Source: Streptomyces paradoxus
GTDB lineage: Bacteria > Actinomycetota > Actinomycetes > Streptomycetales > Streptomycetaceae
Assembly (NCBI RefSeq): GCF_014202475.1
Contig: NZ_JACHGV010000007.1
Location: 310,001-374,000, forward strand
Length of the DNA: 64,000 nucleotides
Direction of reading: 5' to 3'
Shown: one piece after another, positions 23,431-32,512 of the stretch
Layout: the number at the start of each line of letters is the position of its first letter
Numbering within the stretch: position 1 is the first letter of the stretch
Notes under the pieces: model-generated
What the model was told of the DNA's origin: nothing
Databases searched by the model: none
The model's input: only the letters and a program-made list of their open reading frames with translations
Program-made: the position numbers and the translations under genes

Positions 23431-25890
23431 GTGGGCGCAGACGAGGTGTACGACGTTGCCCGGCAGCGGTTCGATGTGGCCGACGCGGCGCCCCTGTTGC
23501 TCGATCCGCAGGGCGTGGTGACGGGCTGGACGAGCGGTGCCCGGCGGCTGCTGGCGTACCCGGCGTCGGAGGCGGTCGGCAGGAAGCTGGCCGATCTGCT
23601 GGTCGCCGAGGACGCGCAGCGGGTGCCGGACCTGGTCGAGCGGTGCCGCAGGAACGGCGGCTGGACGGGGCTGCTGACGGCCCGCCGCAGGGACGGGCAG
23701 CAGGTGAAGGTGATGGCCCGGATCGCCTCGGCCGAGGAGGCGCGCGGCGGGTCGCGCTGGCTGATGCTCCTGTCGGAGCTGTCCGACGCCCCCGGCTGGG
23801 ACATGAGCCGCACGGTCCTGGAGCAGATGGCGGCGGGCGCCCCGGTCGGTATCGCGATCGTCGACACGGACCTGCGCTTCGTGTGGTCGAACGCCGCCCT
23901 GGAGCAGTTCGGCGGCGGTCCGGCCGCCCGACGGCTCGGTCTGCGCTTCGCGGACGTCCAGCCCGGCATGGACGCCCAGGCGGTCGAGGCGCAGATGCGG
24001 CACGTGCTGGAGACCGGCGAACCGGTGGTCGGCTACGAACACGTGGGCCATGTGCGCTCGGCCCCCTTGCGGGAGACCGCGCACATGATGTCGTTCACCC
24101 GGCTGGAGGACGACCAGGGCCATCCGATCGGCGTGTACTACACCGTCGTGGACATGACCGAGCGGCACCGGGCACGGCAGCGGCTGGCGCTGCTCGACCG
24201 GGCCGGTGAGAGCATCGGCCGCAGCCTCGACCTCACGCGCACGGCGCAGGAGCTGGCGGACGTGGCCGTGCCGGGGCTGTCCGACTTCGTCACCGTGGAC
24301 CTGCTGGAGTCGGTGCTGCGGGGCGCCGAGCCGGCCCCCGGGCCGCTCGCGGACTCGGAGGAGCCGGTGGAGCTGCGCCGCGCCGGCTACCGGTCCGCGC
24401 AGGACGACCTCGCCGAAGCCGTCATCGAGATCGGCGAGATGGTGGCCTTCCGGGCCGGAACGCCGCCCTTCCGCTGTCTGGCCACGGGACGGTCCTGGCT
24501 GGCGGAGCGCCTCGACCCGCTGACCCGGGACTGGACCACGGAGACGCCGAGCGGCCGCCGGGCCACCTTCCTGGAGCTGGGCCTGCACAGCGTGATGACC
24601 GTGCCGATCCGCTCGCGCGGCACCACGCTGGGCATCACGACCTTCTACCGGCGCCACCACCGGGAGTCCTTCGACGAGGAGGACCTGCGGCTGGCCGAGG
24701 ACCTCGTCGCCCGCGCGGGCGTCTGCGTGGACAACGCCCGCCGCTACACCCGCGAGCGGGACGCCGCGCTCGTCCTGCAGCGCAGCCTGCTCCCCCACCG
24801 GCTGCCCGAGCAGGACGCCGTCGACGTGGCCGCGTGCTACCGGCCGGCCGACGAGCTGACCGGTCTCGGCGGCGACTGGTACGACCTCATCCCGCTGTCC
24901 GGGGCGCGTGTCGCGCTGGTCGTGGGCGAGGTGCCCGGGCACGGCATCGACGCCGCGGCGGCCATGGGGCAGCTGCGGACGGCCGTACGGACCCTGGCGG
25001 CGCTGGATCTGCCGCCCGCGGAGGTGCTGGCGCATCTCGACGACCTGGTGGCGCGGTCGGCGCGGGAGGAGGGTGCGGAGCCCGGCATGGTGGGGACGGC
25101 GGGGGCGCAGGTCGTGGGTTCCGGGTGCCTGTACGTCGTCTACGACCCGGTCGAGGGCGGATGTGCGATGGCCGCGGCGGGGCATCCCGCTCCGGCCGTG
25201 GTGCTGCCCGACGGCTCGGTCGTGTTCGTCGATCTGCCGCAGGGGCCGCCGCTCGGGGTGGGCGGGCCGCCCTTCGAGGCGGTCGAGCTGCCGCTCTCGG
25301 AGGGCAGCACGCTCGCGCTCCACACGGACGGGCTGCTGGCCCGGGGCGAAACCTGGGCGGTCGACGCGGGCCGGGAGCGGCTGCGCGGGGCGCTGGAGCG
25401 GTCGGGCCCGCTCGAGTCGCACTGCAGGGCCGTGGTCGACGCGCTGGTCCCGGACCGCCCGTACGACGACGTGGCCCTGCTGATGGCCCGGACGAAACGT
25501 CTCGGCAGCGAGCAGGTCGCGGCCTGGGAGCTGCCCTCGGATCCGGCCGTGGTGGCCGACGCCCGGCGCACGGCCACCCGGCAGCTGGCGCGCTGGGGCC
25601 TGGACGAGCTGGCCTTCACCACGGAGCTGGTGGTGAGCGAGCTGGTCACCAACGCCATGCGGTACGCCACCGGGTCCATCCGGCTCCGGCTGATCCGGGA
25701 GCGCGCGCTGGTGTGCGAGGTTCTCGACGGCGGCGCCACCGCCCCCCATCTGCGCCATCCCCGGACGACGGACGAGGGCGGGCGCGGGCTGCTGCTGGTC
25801 TCCCAGCTCACGCAGCGGTGGGGCACGCGGTTCGTTCCCGAAGGGAAGATCATCTGGGCCGAGCAGTCCCTGACGGACCTCCCGGTATGA
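23431..25890 (+). CDS. multidomain PAS-PAS-GAF-PP2C(SpoIIE)-HATPase regulator
   Basis: An 819-residue cytoplasmic signalling protein. In order: PAS (about 8-100), second PAS (about 115-235), GAF (about 250-440), a SpoIIE/RsbU-type phosphatase (about 455-665) and a C-terminal HATPase_c anti-sigma kinase-like domain (about 675-800, ELVTNAMRYATGSIRL). The phosphatase has LGGDWYD, HTDGLL and PYDDVALLMAR. The metal-binding GDVxGHG segment reads VVGEVPGHGIDAA, with Glu for Asp. Such proteins act on anti-sigma/anti-anti-sigma switches. GTG 23431 was chosen because AGAGAGG lies 7 nt upstream; an in-frame GTG at 23377 is possible. Confidence 0.88.
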   Translation: MGADEVYDVARQRFDVADAAPLLLDPQGVVTGWTSGARRLLAYPASEAVGRKLADLLVAEDAQRVPDLVERCRRNGGWTGLLTARRRDGQQVKVMARIASAEEARGGSRWLMLLSELSDAPGWDMSRTVLEQMAAGAPVGIAIVDTDLRFVWSNAALEQFGGGPAARRLGLRFADVQPGMDAQAVEAQMRHVLETGEPVVGYEHVGHVRSAPLRETAHMMSFTRLEDDQGHPIGVYYTVVDMTERHRARQRLALLDRAGESIGRSLDLTRTAQELADVAVPGLSDFVTVDLLESVLRGAEPAPGPLADSEEPVELRRAGYRSAQDDLAEAVIEIGEMVAFRAGTPPFRCLATGRSWLAERLDPLTRDWTTETPSGRRATFLELGLHSVMTVPIRSRGTTLGITTFYRRHHRESFDEEDLRLAEDLVARAGVCVDNARRYTRERDAALVLQRSLLPHRLPEQDAVDVAACYRPADELTGLGGDWYDLIPLSGARVALVVGEVPGHGIDAAAAMGQLRTAVRTLAALDLPPAEVLAHLDDLVARSAREEGAEPGMVGTAGAQVVGSGCLYVVYDPVEGGCAMAAAGHPAPAVVLPDGSVVFVDLPQGPPLGVGGPPFEAVELPLSEGSTLALHTDGLLARGETWAVDAGRERLRGALERSGPLESHCRAVVDALVPDRPYDDVALLMARTKRLGSEQVAAWELPSDPAVVADARRTATRQLARWGLDELAFTTELVVSELVTNAMRYATGSIRLRLIRERALVCEVLDGGATAPHLRHPRTTDEGGRGLLLVSQLTQRWGTRFVPEGKIIWAEQSLTDLPV

Positions 25891-25956
25891 AGCCGGTCGA
25901 GGTTCGCCCATACCATGTGAAACTGGTGTGACCCCGGCGGCGGTGAGGCGGCAGCC

Positions 25957-27195
25957 ATGGCGGAGACGGCGATCGACTACGGTGCGGTTTTCAAGGCCCT
26001 GCCCGGCATGGTGGCGCTCCTGACACCCGAGCTCGTGTACGCGGACGTCAACGAGGAGTTCGTCCGCGTCTCCGGCCGCTCGCGGGAGCAGCTGATCGGC
26101 AAGTACCTGTTCGACGTGTTCCCGGACAACCCGAACGACCCGGCCGCGACGGGCATGCGCAATCTGGAGGCCTCGCTGTACCGCGTCCTGGCCACCGGGG
26201 AGCGCGACACCATGGCCCTGCAGCGGTACGACGTCGAGGACTCGGAGCGGCCCGGCGAGTGGCAGAAGCGCTACTGGAGCCCGGTGAACGCGCCGCTGCT
26301 CGGCTCGGACGGCAAGGTCGTGCTCATCCTGCACCGGGTGGAGGAGGTCACGGAGCTGATCCGGGCCCGGGGCGGCTCGCCCGGGAACCGGGGCAGCCGG
26401 GCCAGCGTCCTGGAGGCCGAGCTGTACACCCGCGCCCGTGAGCTGCAGGAGCTCAACGAAAGGCTGCGCCAGGCGCACTCCCGGGAGCGGGAGGTGGCGC
26501 TGGCGTTGCAGAAGGCGATGCTTCCCGCACCCCGGCAGGTCCGCAATCACCCTGCCGCCGTCCGCTACCGCCCCGCCGTGGGCGCGCTCAACGTGTGCGG
26601 GGACTGGTACGACCTGGTCGATCTGGTGGGTGGCGACCGCATCGGCGTGGCCGTGGGCGACGTGGTCGGGCACGGGCTGGAGGCCGCCGGGGTGATGGGC
26701 CAGTTGCGCAGTGCGCTCAGCGCGGCCTCCCGGGTCGCCGACGGGCCGGCCCAGGCCCTGGACGTGCTGGGGCGCTACGCCCACGTGATCGACGGAGCGG
26801 AGTCGGCGACCGCCGTGACGACCTTCGTCGACTGCGACCGCCAGGTCATCACGTACAGCAGTGCCGGCCACCCCCCGCCCGTGCTCGTCCGCCCGGACGG
26901 CCGCACGGAGTTCCTCGACCAGGCGACGGACACGCCACTGGACGCCCGCCCGGACCCGATCCCGCGGCCCCAGGCCGAGATCACGTTCACGGCGGGCGCC
27001 ACGCTCGTGCTCTACACCGACGGCCTGATCGAACGGCGCCGCGAGGACATCGACACGGGCCTGGACCGGCTCGCCGAGGCCCTGCGCGAGCACCGGGACC
27101 AGGACCCGGAAACGCTCGCCGACACCGTTCTGCTGGAGTTGCTGCCGCCGGGTGGCTCCACCGACGACACGGCGCTGATCATCGTGCGGCTGTGA
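25957..27195 (+). CDS. PAS-domain PP2C (SpoIIE/RsbU) phosphatase
   Basis: A 412-residue serine phosphatase. A PAS domain (about 8-130, including ALLTPELVYADVNEEFVRVSG) is followed by a helical coiled-coil linker (about 145-190, ARELQELNERLRQAHSRERE) and a PP2C/SpoIIE domain (about 195-412). Metal residues are intact: CGDWYDLVDL, VAVGDVVGHGLEAAG, LYTDGLIERR and STDDTALIIVRL. The expected substrate is a phosphorylated anti-anti-sigma factor, not encoded here. It lies 66 bp after the larger phosphatase and is probably co-regulated. Confidence 0.9.
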   Translation: MAETAIDYGAVFKALPGMVALLTPELVYADVNEEFVRVSGRSREQLIGKYLFDVFPDNPNDPAATGMRNLEASLYRVLATGERDTMALQRYDVEDSERPGEWQKRYWSPVNAPLLGSDGKVVLILHRVEEVTELIRARGGSPGNRGSRASVLEAELYTRARELQELNERLRQAHSREREVALALQKAMLPAPRQVRNHPAAVRYRPAVGALNVCGDWYDLVDLVGGDRIGVAVGDVVGHGLEAAGVMGQLRSALSAASRVADGPAQALDVLGRYAHVIDGAESATAVTTFVDCDRQVITYSSAGHPPPVLVRPDGRTEFLDQATDTPLDARPDPIPRPQAEITFTAGATLVLYTDGLIERRREDIDTGLDRLAEALREHRDQDPETLADTVLLELLPPGGSTDDTALIIVRL

Positions 27196-27212
27196 CCCGC
27201 AACGGCTGTGAC

Positions 27213-27668
27213 CTACATGCGGGTCTTGCCGTGGTCGAGCAGCCGGACGCGGTCGACGTTCTGCCGGTCCTCGGCGTCCGCGCTGGGTTCACCGGCGAAC
27301 CACGCGTCGAGGATCTCCGTCAGCAGCGGCTGCGACGTCAGCCGCAGGCTGAGCGCGAGTACGTTGGCGTCGTTCCAGCGGCGGGCTCCGTCGGCCGTGT
27401 AGGCGTCCGTGCACAGGGCGGCCCGGACGCCGGGCACCTTGTTCGCGGCGATCGAGGCGCCGGTGCCGGTCCAGCAGCACACCACCGCCTGGTCCGCCGT
27501 ACCGTCGGCGACCTCGCGGGCCGCGGCCTCGGAGCACACCGCCCACTGCGGGTCGTCACCCGGGCGCAGCGCGCCGTGCGTGCGCACCTCGTGCCCCCGC
27601 TCGCGCAGGGCGGCGACGAGGGAGCGGGCGACCGGTTCGTCCATGTCGGAGGAGACAGAGATCCGCAT
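27213..27668 (-). CDS. RpiB/LacA/LacB family sugar-phosphate isomerase
   Basis: A 151-residue protein of the ribose-5-phosphate isomerase B/galactose-6-phosphate isomerase fold. It opens MRISVSSDMDEPVARSLVAALRERG. The catalytic cysteine loop CCWTGTGASIAANK matches the RpiB active site (CGTGxGxSIAANK). The usual RpiB N-terminal Asp-His phosphate residues appear as SDMD. The real sugar phosphate is uncertain. The start at ATG 27668 is the conserved one. It is convergent with the PP2C gene and divergent from plsC. Confidence 0.8.
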   Translation of the reverse strand: MRISVSSDMDEPVARSLVAALRERGHEVRTHGALRPGDDPQWAVCSEAAAREVADGTADQAVVCCWTGTGASIAANKVPGVRAALCTDAYTADGARRWNDANVLALSLRLTSQPLLTEILDAWFAGEPSADAEDRQNVDRVRLLDHGKTRM

Positions 27669-28020
27669 GCCTGGCAGGTTACTCGCCGGGGCGGCCGGGG
27701 CCACCGCCCACAGCAGCCGTCCGTCGGCAAGAGCCACCGGCCCGCCACGCACCCCCGCTATCGCGCCAGGTCACCCGTTCGGCTTGCCCGTCACCCGGGC
27801 GGCGCAGCACGCTGGTCCCGCGGTCCTCCCCAGCCGCATGAGCACCACCGAACACCCCTGCCTGACTGACCATCAGTCAATTGGCGAAGGATCTGTGCGG
27901 TCCGCCCGCACGAGGTGCCCGGTGGCCGTGCCTGCACCTACACTGGCACCCCACGACATGCCGGTTGACCTGCTGGAACGCGGCGGTTGAGTCCACCGCG
28001 AGAGTCGAGGAGCGCCCGCT
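27669..28020. other. 352-bp divergent intergenic region
   Basis: The region between the RpiB-family gene and plsC. It holds no convincing coding sequence; a short open frame starting near 27838 has no ribosome site and no recognisable product. Its one clear element is the operator-like repeat at 27863-27879. Confidence 0.5.
27863..27879. promoter_or_regulatory. perfect inverted repeat TGACTGA-N3-TCAGTCA upstream of plsC
   Basis: A 7-3-7 palindrome, 141 bp before the plsC start. The TGACTGA half-site is a classical TetR/AcrR-family operator shape. No TetR gene adjoins plsC, so the regulator is encoded elsewhere. It probably marks the plsC promoter. Confidence 0.5.
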
Positions 28021-28740
28021 TTGTTCTACTACCTGCTGAAATACGTGTTGCTGGGCCCGCTGCTGCGACTGGTCTTCCGGCCTCGAATAGAGGGTCTGGA
28101 GCACGTTCCCGCGGAGGGCGCCGCCATCGTCGCCGGGAACCACCTGTCGTTCTCGGACCACTTCCTGATGCCCGCGATCCTCAAACGGCGCATCACCTTC
28201 CTCGCGAAGGCCGAGTACTTCACGGGCCCGGGGCTCAAGGGCCGCCTGACGGCCTTCTTCTTCCGCAGCGCGGGGCAGATCCCGGTCGACCGCTCCGGCA
28301 AGGACGCGGGCCAGGCCGCGATCCGCGAGGGCCTCGGCGTGCTGAGCAAGGACGAGTTGCTCGGCATCTACCCCGAGGGCACCCGCTCGCACGACGGCCG
28401 GCTCTACAAGGGCAAGGTCGGTGTGGCGGTCATGGCCCTCAAGGCCGGCGTCCCGGTGATCCCCTGCGCGATGATCGGCACCTTCGAGGCCCAGCCGCCC
28501 GGCAAGGTCATCCCCAACATCCACCCCGTCGTGATCCGCTTCGGCAAACCCCTGGACTTCTCCCGCTACGAGGGCATGGAGAACGAGAAGGCCGTGCTGC
28601 GTGCGATCACCGACGAGATCATGTACGCGATCCTCTCGCTGTCCGAGCAGGAGTACGTCGACCGGTACGCGGCCGTGGTGAAGGCCGAGGAGGCCGCCGC
28701 CGCCAAGGAGCGGAAGTTCCGGCGCATGCCCCTCGGTTGA
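28021..28740 (+). CDS. plsC: 1-acyl-sn-glycerol-3-phosphate acyltransferase family protein
   Basis: A 239-residue membrane-associated acyltransferase for phosphatidate synthesis. The catalytic HX4D motif is N40-H41-L-S-F-S-D46, and the glycerophosphate-binding motif is IYPEGTRSHDG. An N-terminal hydrophobic stretch (about 1-20) likely anchors it to the membrane face. The start is TTG 28021, giving the family N-terminus FYYLLKYVLLGPLLRLVFRP, with GAGGAGCG upstream. It is probably the first gene of a pair with the epimerase 59 bp downstream. Confidence 0.88.
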   Translation: MFYYLLKYVLLGPLLRLVFRPRIEGLEHVPAEGAAIVAGNHLSFSDHFLMPAILKRRITFLAKAEYFTGPGLKGRLTAFFFRSAGQIPVDRSGKDAGQAAIREGLGVLSKDELLGIYPEGTRSHDGRLYKGKVGVAVMALKAGVPVIPCAMIGTFEAQPPGKVIPNIHPVVIRFGKPLDFSRYEGMENEKAVLRAITDEIMYAILSLSEQEYVDRYAAVVKAEEAAAAKERKFRRMPLG

Positions 28741-28799
28741 GCTCTGCTGTCGGCAGAAGCCGGTTCCGCGGCCGCCCTGCGGCGATCTACGGTCGCGGC

Positions 28800-29831
28800 A
28801 TGGGACGTGCTGTGGTGATCGGGGCCGGCGGGCAGATCGGGAGGCCGGCGGTGCAGGCGCTGGCGCGGGACGGCTGGCAGGTGACGGCCGCCTCGCGCGG
28901 CGGCGGCCGGGACGAGAACTGGCCCGCCGAGGTGCGGACGCAGCGGCTGGACCGCGAGGACGACACGGCGCTCGCCGCGCTGATCGGAGACGGCTGCGAC
29001 CTCGTGGTCGACGTGGTCGCCTACGGGGCCCGGCACGCACAGCAGTTGACGGGTCTGGCCGACCGGATCGGCGCCGCCGTAGTGGTGTCGTCCGTGTCGG
29101 TGTACGAGGACGGCGAGGGCCGCGGCTTCGACACCATGGGCGAGCCGGACGGGCTCCCGCGCTACCCCGTACCGATCACGGAGGACCAGGCGACGGTCCC
29201 GCCGGGGGACACCACGTACAGCACCCGCAAGGTGGCCCTGGAGCGTGAACTCCGCGCGGTGGGCGACCGGTTGCCCACCACCGTGCTGCGCCCGGGCGCG
29301 ATCCACGGGCCGTGCAGCCCGCTCCCCCGCGAGCTGTACTTCGTCAAACGCAACCTCGACGGCCGGCGCAGGCGGGTGCTCGCCTTCCGGGGCGAGAGCC
29401 TCTTCCACACGTCGGCGGCACGCAACATCGCCGAACTGATCCGGCTGGCTGCGGCCCGGCCGGGCTCCCGGGTGCTCAACGCCTGCGATCCGCTGCCACC
29501 GACCGTGTCGGAGATCGGGGCCACCGTGGACGCGATCATGGGAGTGGAGACACGGACCGTCCCGCTGGACGGGCCGGCGCAGGCGTCCGTGGGCAGTTCC
29601 CCCTGGTCGGTGGAGCTGCCGGTGGTGTGCGACATGTCGGCCGCGGAGCGGGAGCTGGGGTACCGACCCGTCGTGTCCTATCCGGAGAGCCTGCCGGAGA
29701 CGGTCGAGTGGCTCGTCCGCCGGCTGTCCGGGCAGGACTGGCGGGAGGCGTTCCCCACCCTCACCCGCGCCTACCCGGACCTCTTCGACTACGCGGCGGA
29801 GGACGCCTGGTTCGCGGCCCGGCAGGCATGA
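28800..29831 (+). CDS. NAD-dependent epimerase/dehydratase-like reductase
   Basis: A 343-residue extended short-chain dehydrogenase/reductase. It begins with the NAD(P)-binding GRAVVIGAGGQIGRPAV (about 2-18) and has YSTRKVALE, the YxxxK catalytic motif, at about residue 141. RPGAIHGP follows, as in UDP-sugar epimerases. The sugar or other substrate cannot be assigned. TACGGT at 28788-28793 is a possible -10 six nt before the ATG. Confidence 0.82.
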   Translation: MGRAVVIGAGGQIGRPAVQALARDGWQVTAASRGGGRDENWPAEVRTQRLDREDDTALAALIGDGCDLVVDVVAYGARHAQQLTGLADRIGAAVVVSSVSVYEDGEGRGFDTMGEPDGLPRYPVPITEDQATVPPGDTTYSTRKVALERELRAVGDRLPTTVLRPGAIHGPCSPLPRELYFVKRNLDGRRRRVLAFRGESLFHTSAARNIAELIRLAAARPGSRVLNACDPLPPTVSEIGATVDAIMGVETRTVPLDGPAQASVGSSPWSVELPVVCDMSAAERELGYRPVVSYPESLPETVEWLVRRLSGQDWREAFPTLTRAYPDLFDYAAEDAWFAARQA

Positions 29832-29844
29832 GGAAAAGGAATGA

Positions 29845-29878
29845 GTGAAGGGCGGCCGGTGTCCCGGCCGCCCCTCAC
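29845..29878. terminator. strong bidirectional hairpin between convergent genes
   Basis: GGGCGGCCGG-N4-CCGGCCGCCC (29850-29873) with an outer GTGA/TCAC pairing across one mismatch. It lies exactly between the convergent epimerase and secreted hydrolase genes and should stop both. The A-rich left flank gives a T-rich end for the minus strand. Confidence 0.7.
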
Positions 29879-29900
29879 CACCCAACGGAGTTGGCTACGA

Positions 29901-31502
29901 CTACGGCTTCGGCGTGGCGTGCGGCGCGCAGGTCACGTCGGCGGCGTCCAGCTTGCCGGTGAGCAGGTAGCTGTCCACGCGGGGGTTGATGCACGGGTTG
30001 ACCAGGCTGGTGACACCGTGGGAGCCCGCGTCCTTCTCCGTGATCAGGCGGGAGCCCTTGAACCGCTTGTGCAGCTCCACGGCGCCCTCGTACGGGGTGG
30101 CCGCGTCCCGCTCGGACTGGACGATGAGCACGCCGGGCAGACCCTTGCCGGTCTTGACGTTCAACGGGGTCTGCTGCTTGGCCGGCCAGGTGGCGCAGGG
30201 CAGGTTCATCCAGGCGTTGGCCCAGGTCATGAAGGGGTGGTCCTGGTGGAGCCGCGTGTTGTCGCGGTCCCACTTGCGCCAGCTGGTGGGCCACTTGGCG
30301 TCGGCGCACTCCACGGCCGTGTACACGGCGTTGCCGTTCTCCGAGGCCGCGTTGCCCGCCGTGTCGGACAGGTCCGGGGCGGCGGCGTCGACGAGCGCCT
30401 GGGTGTCGCCGGCGACGTACTTGCTGAAGACCGAGGCGGTCGGCGCCCAGGCGGAGTCGTAGTACGGGGCGCTCTGGAAGAAGGAGATGAGCTCGGCCGG
30501 GCCGACGACCCCGCCGATGGGGTTCTTCTTCGCGGTGGCGCGCAGCTCCAGCCACTTCGCCTGGACCGCGGCGCGGGTGGTGCCGAGGTGGTAGGTCGCG
30601 TCGTTCGCGGCGACCCAGTCCTGCCAGTCCTTCCAGCGGCCCTCGAAGGCGACGTCCTGGTCCAGGTTGGCCTGGTACCAGATCTTGTCCCGGGACGGGT
30701 TGACGACGCTGTCGACGACCATGCGGCGCACGTGGCCCGGGAAGAGGGTGCCGTAGACGGCGCCCAGGTAGGTGCCGTAGGAGACGCCGAGGAAGTTGAG
30801 CTTCTTCTCGCCGAGGGCGGCGCGGATGACGTCGAGGTCGCGCGCGGTGTTCGGCGTGGTCATGTGCGGCAGCATCCAGCCGCTGCGCTCCTGGCAGCCC
30901 TCGGCGTACTCGCGGGCCAGCTTGCGCTGGGCGAGCTTGTCGGCTTCGGAGTCGGGCACGGGGTCGGCCTTGGGCGCCTTGACGAACTCCTGCGGGTCCG
31001 CGCAGGAGATGGGCGTGGACTTGCCGACGCCGCGCGGGTCGAAGCCCACGAAGTCATAGGCCTTGGCCGCGTTGGCCCAGACGGCGTTCTTGTTGGTGAC
31101 CCGGGCCGGGAAGCGCAGCCCGGAGCCGCCGGGGCCGCCGGGGTTGTAGATGAGCGCGCCCTGCCGCTCGGCCTTCGTGCCCGTGTTGCCGATGCGGTCG
31201 ACGGCGAGCTTGATCTGCTTGCCGTGCGGCTTGGCGTAGTCGAGCGGCACGGTGACGTATCCGCACTGGATCGGCTTGGCCAGGTTCCAGTCGGCGGGAC
31301 AGTCCTGCCAGTCGATGCCGGCCTTCGCGGCCCGGGCCGCGGCGATGGCGGTGCCCCTCGCCTCACGGTCCTGGCCGTGGCCGCTGCCCGCGTTCGCGTT
31401 CGCCGTGGGCGCCGCGACGGCACCCGCTATCAGTGTGGCCGTGACGAGCGCGCCGGCCGAACCGAGCGCCGCCACCCGCCTCTTCGGTCTCGAACCCCTC
31501 AA
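29901..31502 (-). CDS. secreted alpha/beta hydrolase, tripeptidyl aminopeptidase type
   Basis: A 533-residue exported peptidase. A basic N-terminus (RGSRPKRRV), hydrophobic core (AALGSAGALVTATLIAGAVA) and ANA-type cleavage region near residue 37 form a Sec signal peptide. The alpha/beta hydrolase nucleophile is the serine of LGVSYGTYLG, with oxyanion loop NPGGPGGSG upstream. C-terminal QSERDAATPYEGA and DAGSHGV carry the acid and the histidine. Streptomyces Tap/SlpD/E enzymes of this shape release tripeptides or dipeptides. Start is TTG 31502 with GGGGAGG 6 nt upstream. It stands alone between two hairpin/gap regions. Confidence 0.9.
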   Translation of the reverse strand: MRGSRPKRRVAALGSAGALVTATLIAGAVAAPTANANAGSGHGQDREARGTAIAAARAAKAGIDWQDCPADWNLAKPIQCGYVTVPLDYAKPHGKQIKLAVDRIGNTGTKAERQGALIYNPGGPGGSGLRFPARVTNKNAVWANAAKAYDFVGFDPRGVGKSTPISCADPQEFVKAPKADPVPDSEADKLAQRKLAREYAEGCQERSGWMLPHMTTPNTARDLDVIRAALGEKKLNFLGVSYGTYLGAVYGTLFPGHVRRMVVDSVVNPSRDKIWYQANLDQDVAFEGRWKDWQDWVAANDATYHLGTTRAAVQAKWLELRATAKKNPIGGVVGPAELISFFQSAPYYDSAWAPTASVFSKYVAGDTQALVDAAAPDLSDTAGNAASENGNAVYTAVECADAKWPTSWRKWDRDNTRLHQDHPFMTWANAWMNLPCATWPAKQQTPLNVKTGKGLPGVLIVQSERDAATPYEGAVELHKRFKGSRLITEKDAGSHGVTSLVNPCINPRVDSYLLTGKLDAADVTCAPHATPKP

Positions 31503-31738
31503 GGGGGACCTCCCCGTACCTCGTTGAGATCAGTACGGGGGATCCTCCCGGTTGTGAGGTCCCTGACAACAGGGCCGGACGCCCTTCTTTGCCAATCCGA
31601 TAAACGGAGAACTCGTGCTGCTCTGCGGACGTCCAGGGCCTGTCGTTCGGGATCAGGTCGCAGGGAACCGACGGTTTCTCGTCAGCGCCGGTGCGCGTGC
31701 CAGGCCCCAGGTCTGCGACGTGATCCGAACGTCAGGCC

Positions 31739-32512
31739 CTAGGCCGGCGGGAGCGAGGCGAGGGCCTCGTCGAGCAGCCGCCGCAGCCTGAGGGCGTCCG
31801 GTGCCACCGCCGTCACCAGCGCGGCGGGCCCGGCGAGCGGCACCACCGAGGCCCCCTCCCCCAGCGCCCCGGCGGTCACCGGCGCGGCGCCGAACTCCGG
31901 TCGCACCACGACGAGTTGTCCGACCGCCCGATGCCCCGCCAGCACGGCGGGCCCGTCCCAGCCGCCCGGCGCGCCGGGCCCGCAGGCCAGTTCCTGGTCG
32001 AGCACGGCCTGCCCGGCCACCCGTACGGTCAGACGGCTCGTGAGCCGCCCGGGTTCCTCACCGGCGCGTCCGAGCACCTGCTCCTCGCGCAGCACGAGCC
32101 GGGCGGTGGCGGCGAGCTCGACGCGGGTGGAGACACGCAGGTCGCTGCCGTGCGCCGAGATCAACTGTTCGGGCAGCCAGTGCAGTTCCCCGCCGTCGGC
32201 GACGTCGAGCAGGACGTCGTAGCGGGCGTCGCCCTTCGCTTGCCCGGGCAGCGCGATGGTGGCGGCGGCCGACCCGACGGACAGTCGCGCGCCCTCCTCC
32301 ACCCGGCCCTCCACGGTGAAGTGGTCACCGCCGAGCGGTCCGCTCATCGCACCGACCAGCATGACCCGCGCCCCGGCTCCGGCGGCCCGGGTGCGCCGCA
32401 GTGCCAGGGGCCCGTCGCTCTCCAGCACGGGCAGCGAGGTCCCGCCGCGTCCGTCGGCACGGGCGACGATCCGCGCGACGGACCGCACTCCGGCGGCGGC
32501 ACGCACGCTCAC
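31739..32512 (-). CDS. ureD: urease accessory protein UreD
   Basis: A 257-residue chaperone that binds apo-urease with UreF and UreG during nickel insertion. Family features: [26 protein letters not shown] and [22 protein letters not shown]. It is the last gene of the urease operon. The GTG start at 32512 overlaps the ureG stop (GTGA, 32509-32512). Start [16 protein letters not shown] fits; an open extension upstream overlaps ureG. Confidence 0.9.
   Translation of the reverse strand: MSVRAAAGVRSVARIVARADGRGGTSLPVLESDGPLALRRTRAAGAGARVMLVGAMSGPLGGDHFTVEGRVEEGARLSVGSAAATIALPGQAKGDARYDVLLDVADGGELHWLPEQLISAHGSDLRVSTRVELAATARLVLREEQVLGRAGEEPGRLTSRLTVRVAGQAVLDQELACGPGAPGGWDGPAVLAGHRAVGQLVVVRPEFGAAPVTAGALGEGASVVPLAGPAALVTAVAPDALRLRRLLDEALASLPPA

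Noticed and set aside
23410-27093. Very long open frame (over 1200 codons) on the minus strand
   Set aside because: It is antisense to two clear PAS-PP2C genes. In this GC-rich DNA, antisense frames stay open because of third-position bias. Its product is His/Arg/Gly-rich low-complexity sequence.
27838-27990. Short open frame upstream of plsC
   Set aside because: It has no ribosome site, covers the operator-like repeat, and its peptide has no recognisable features.
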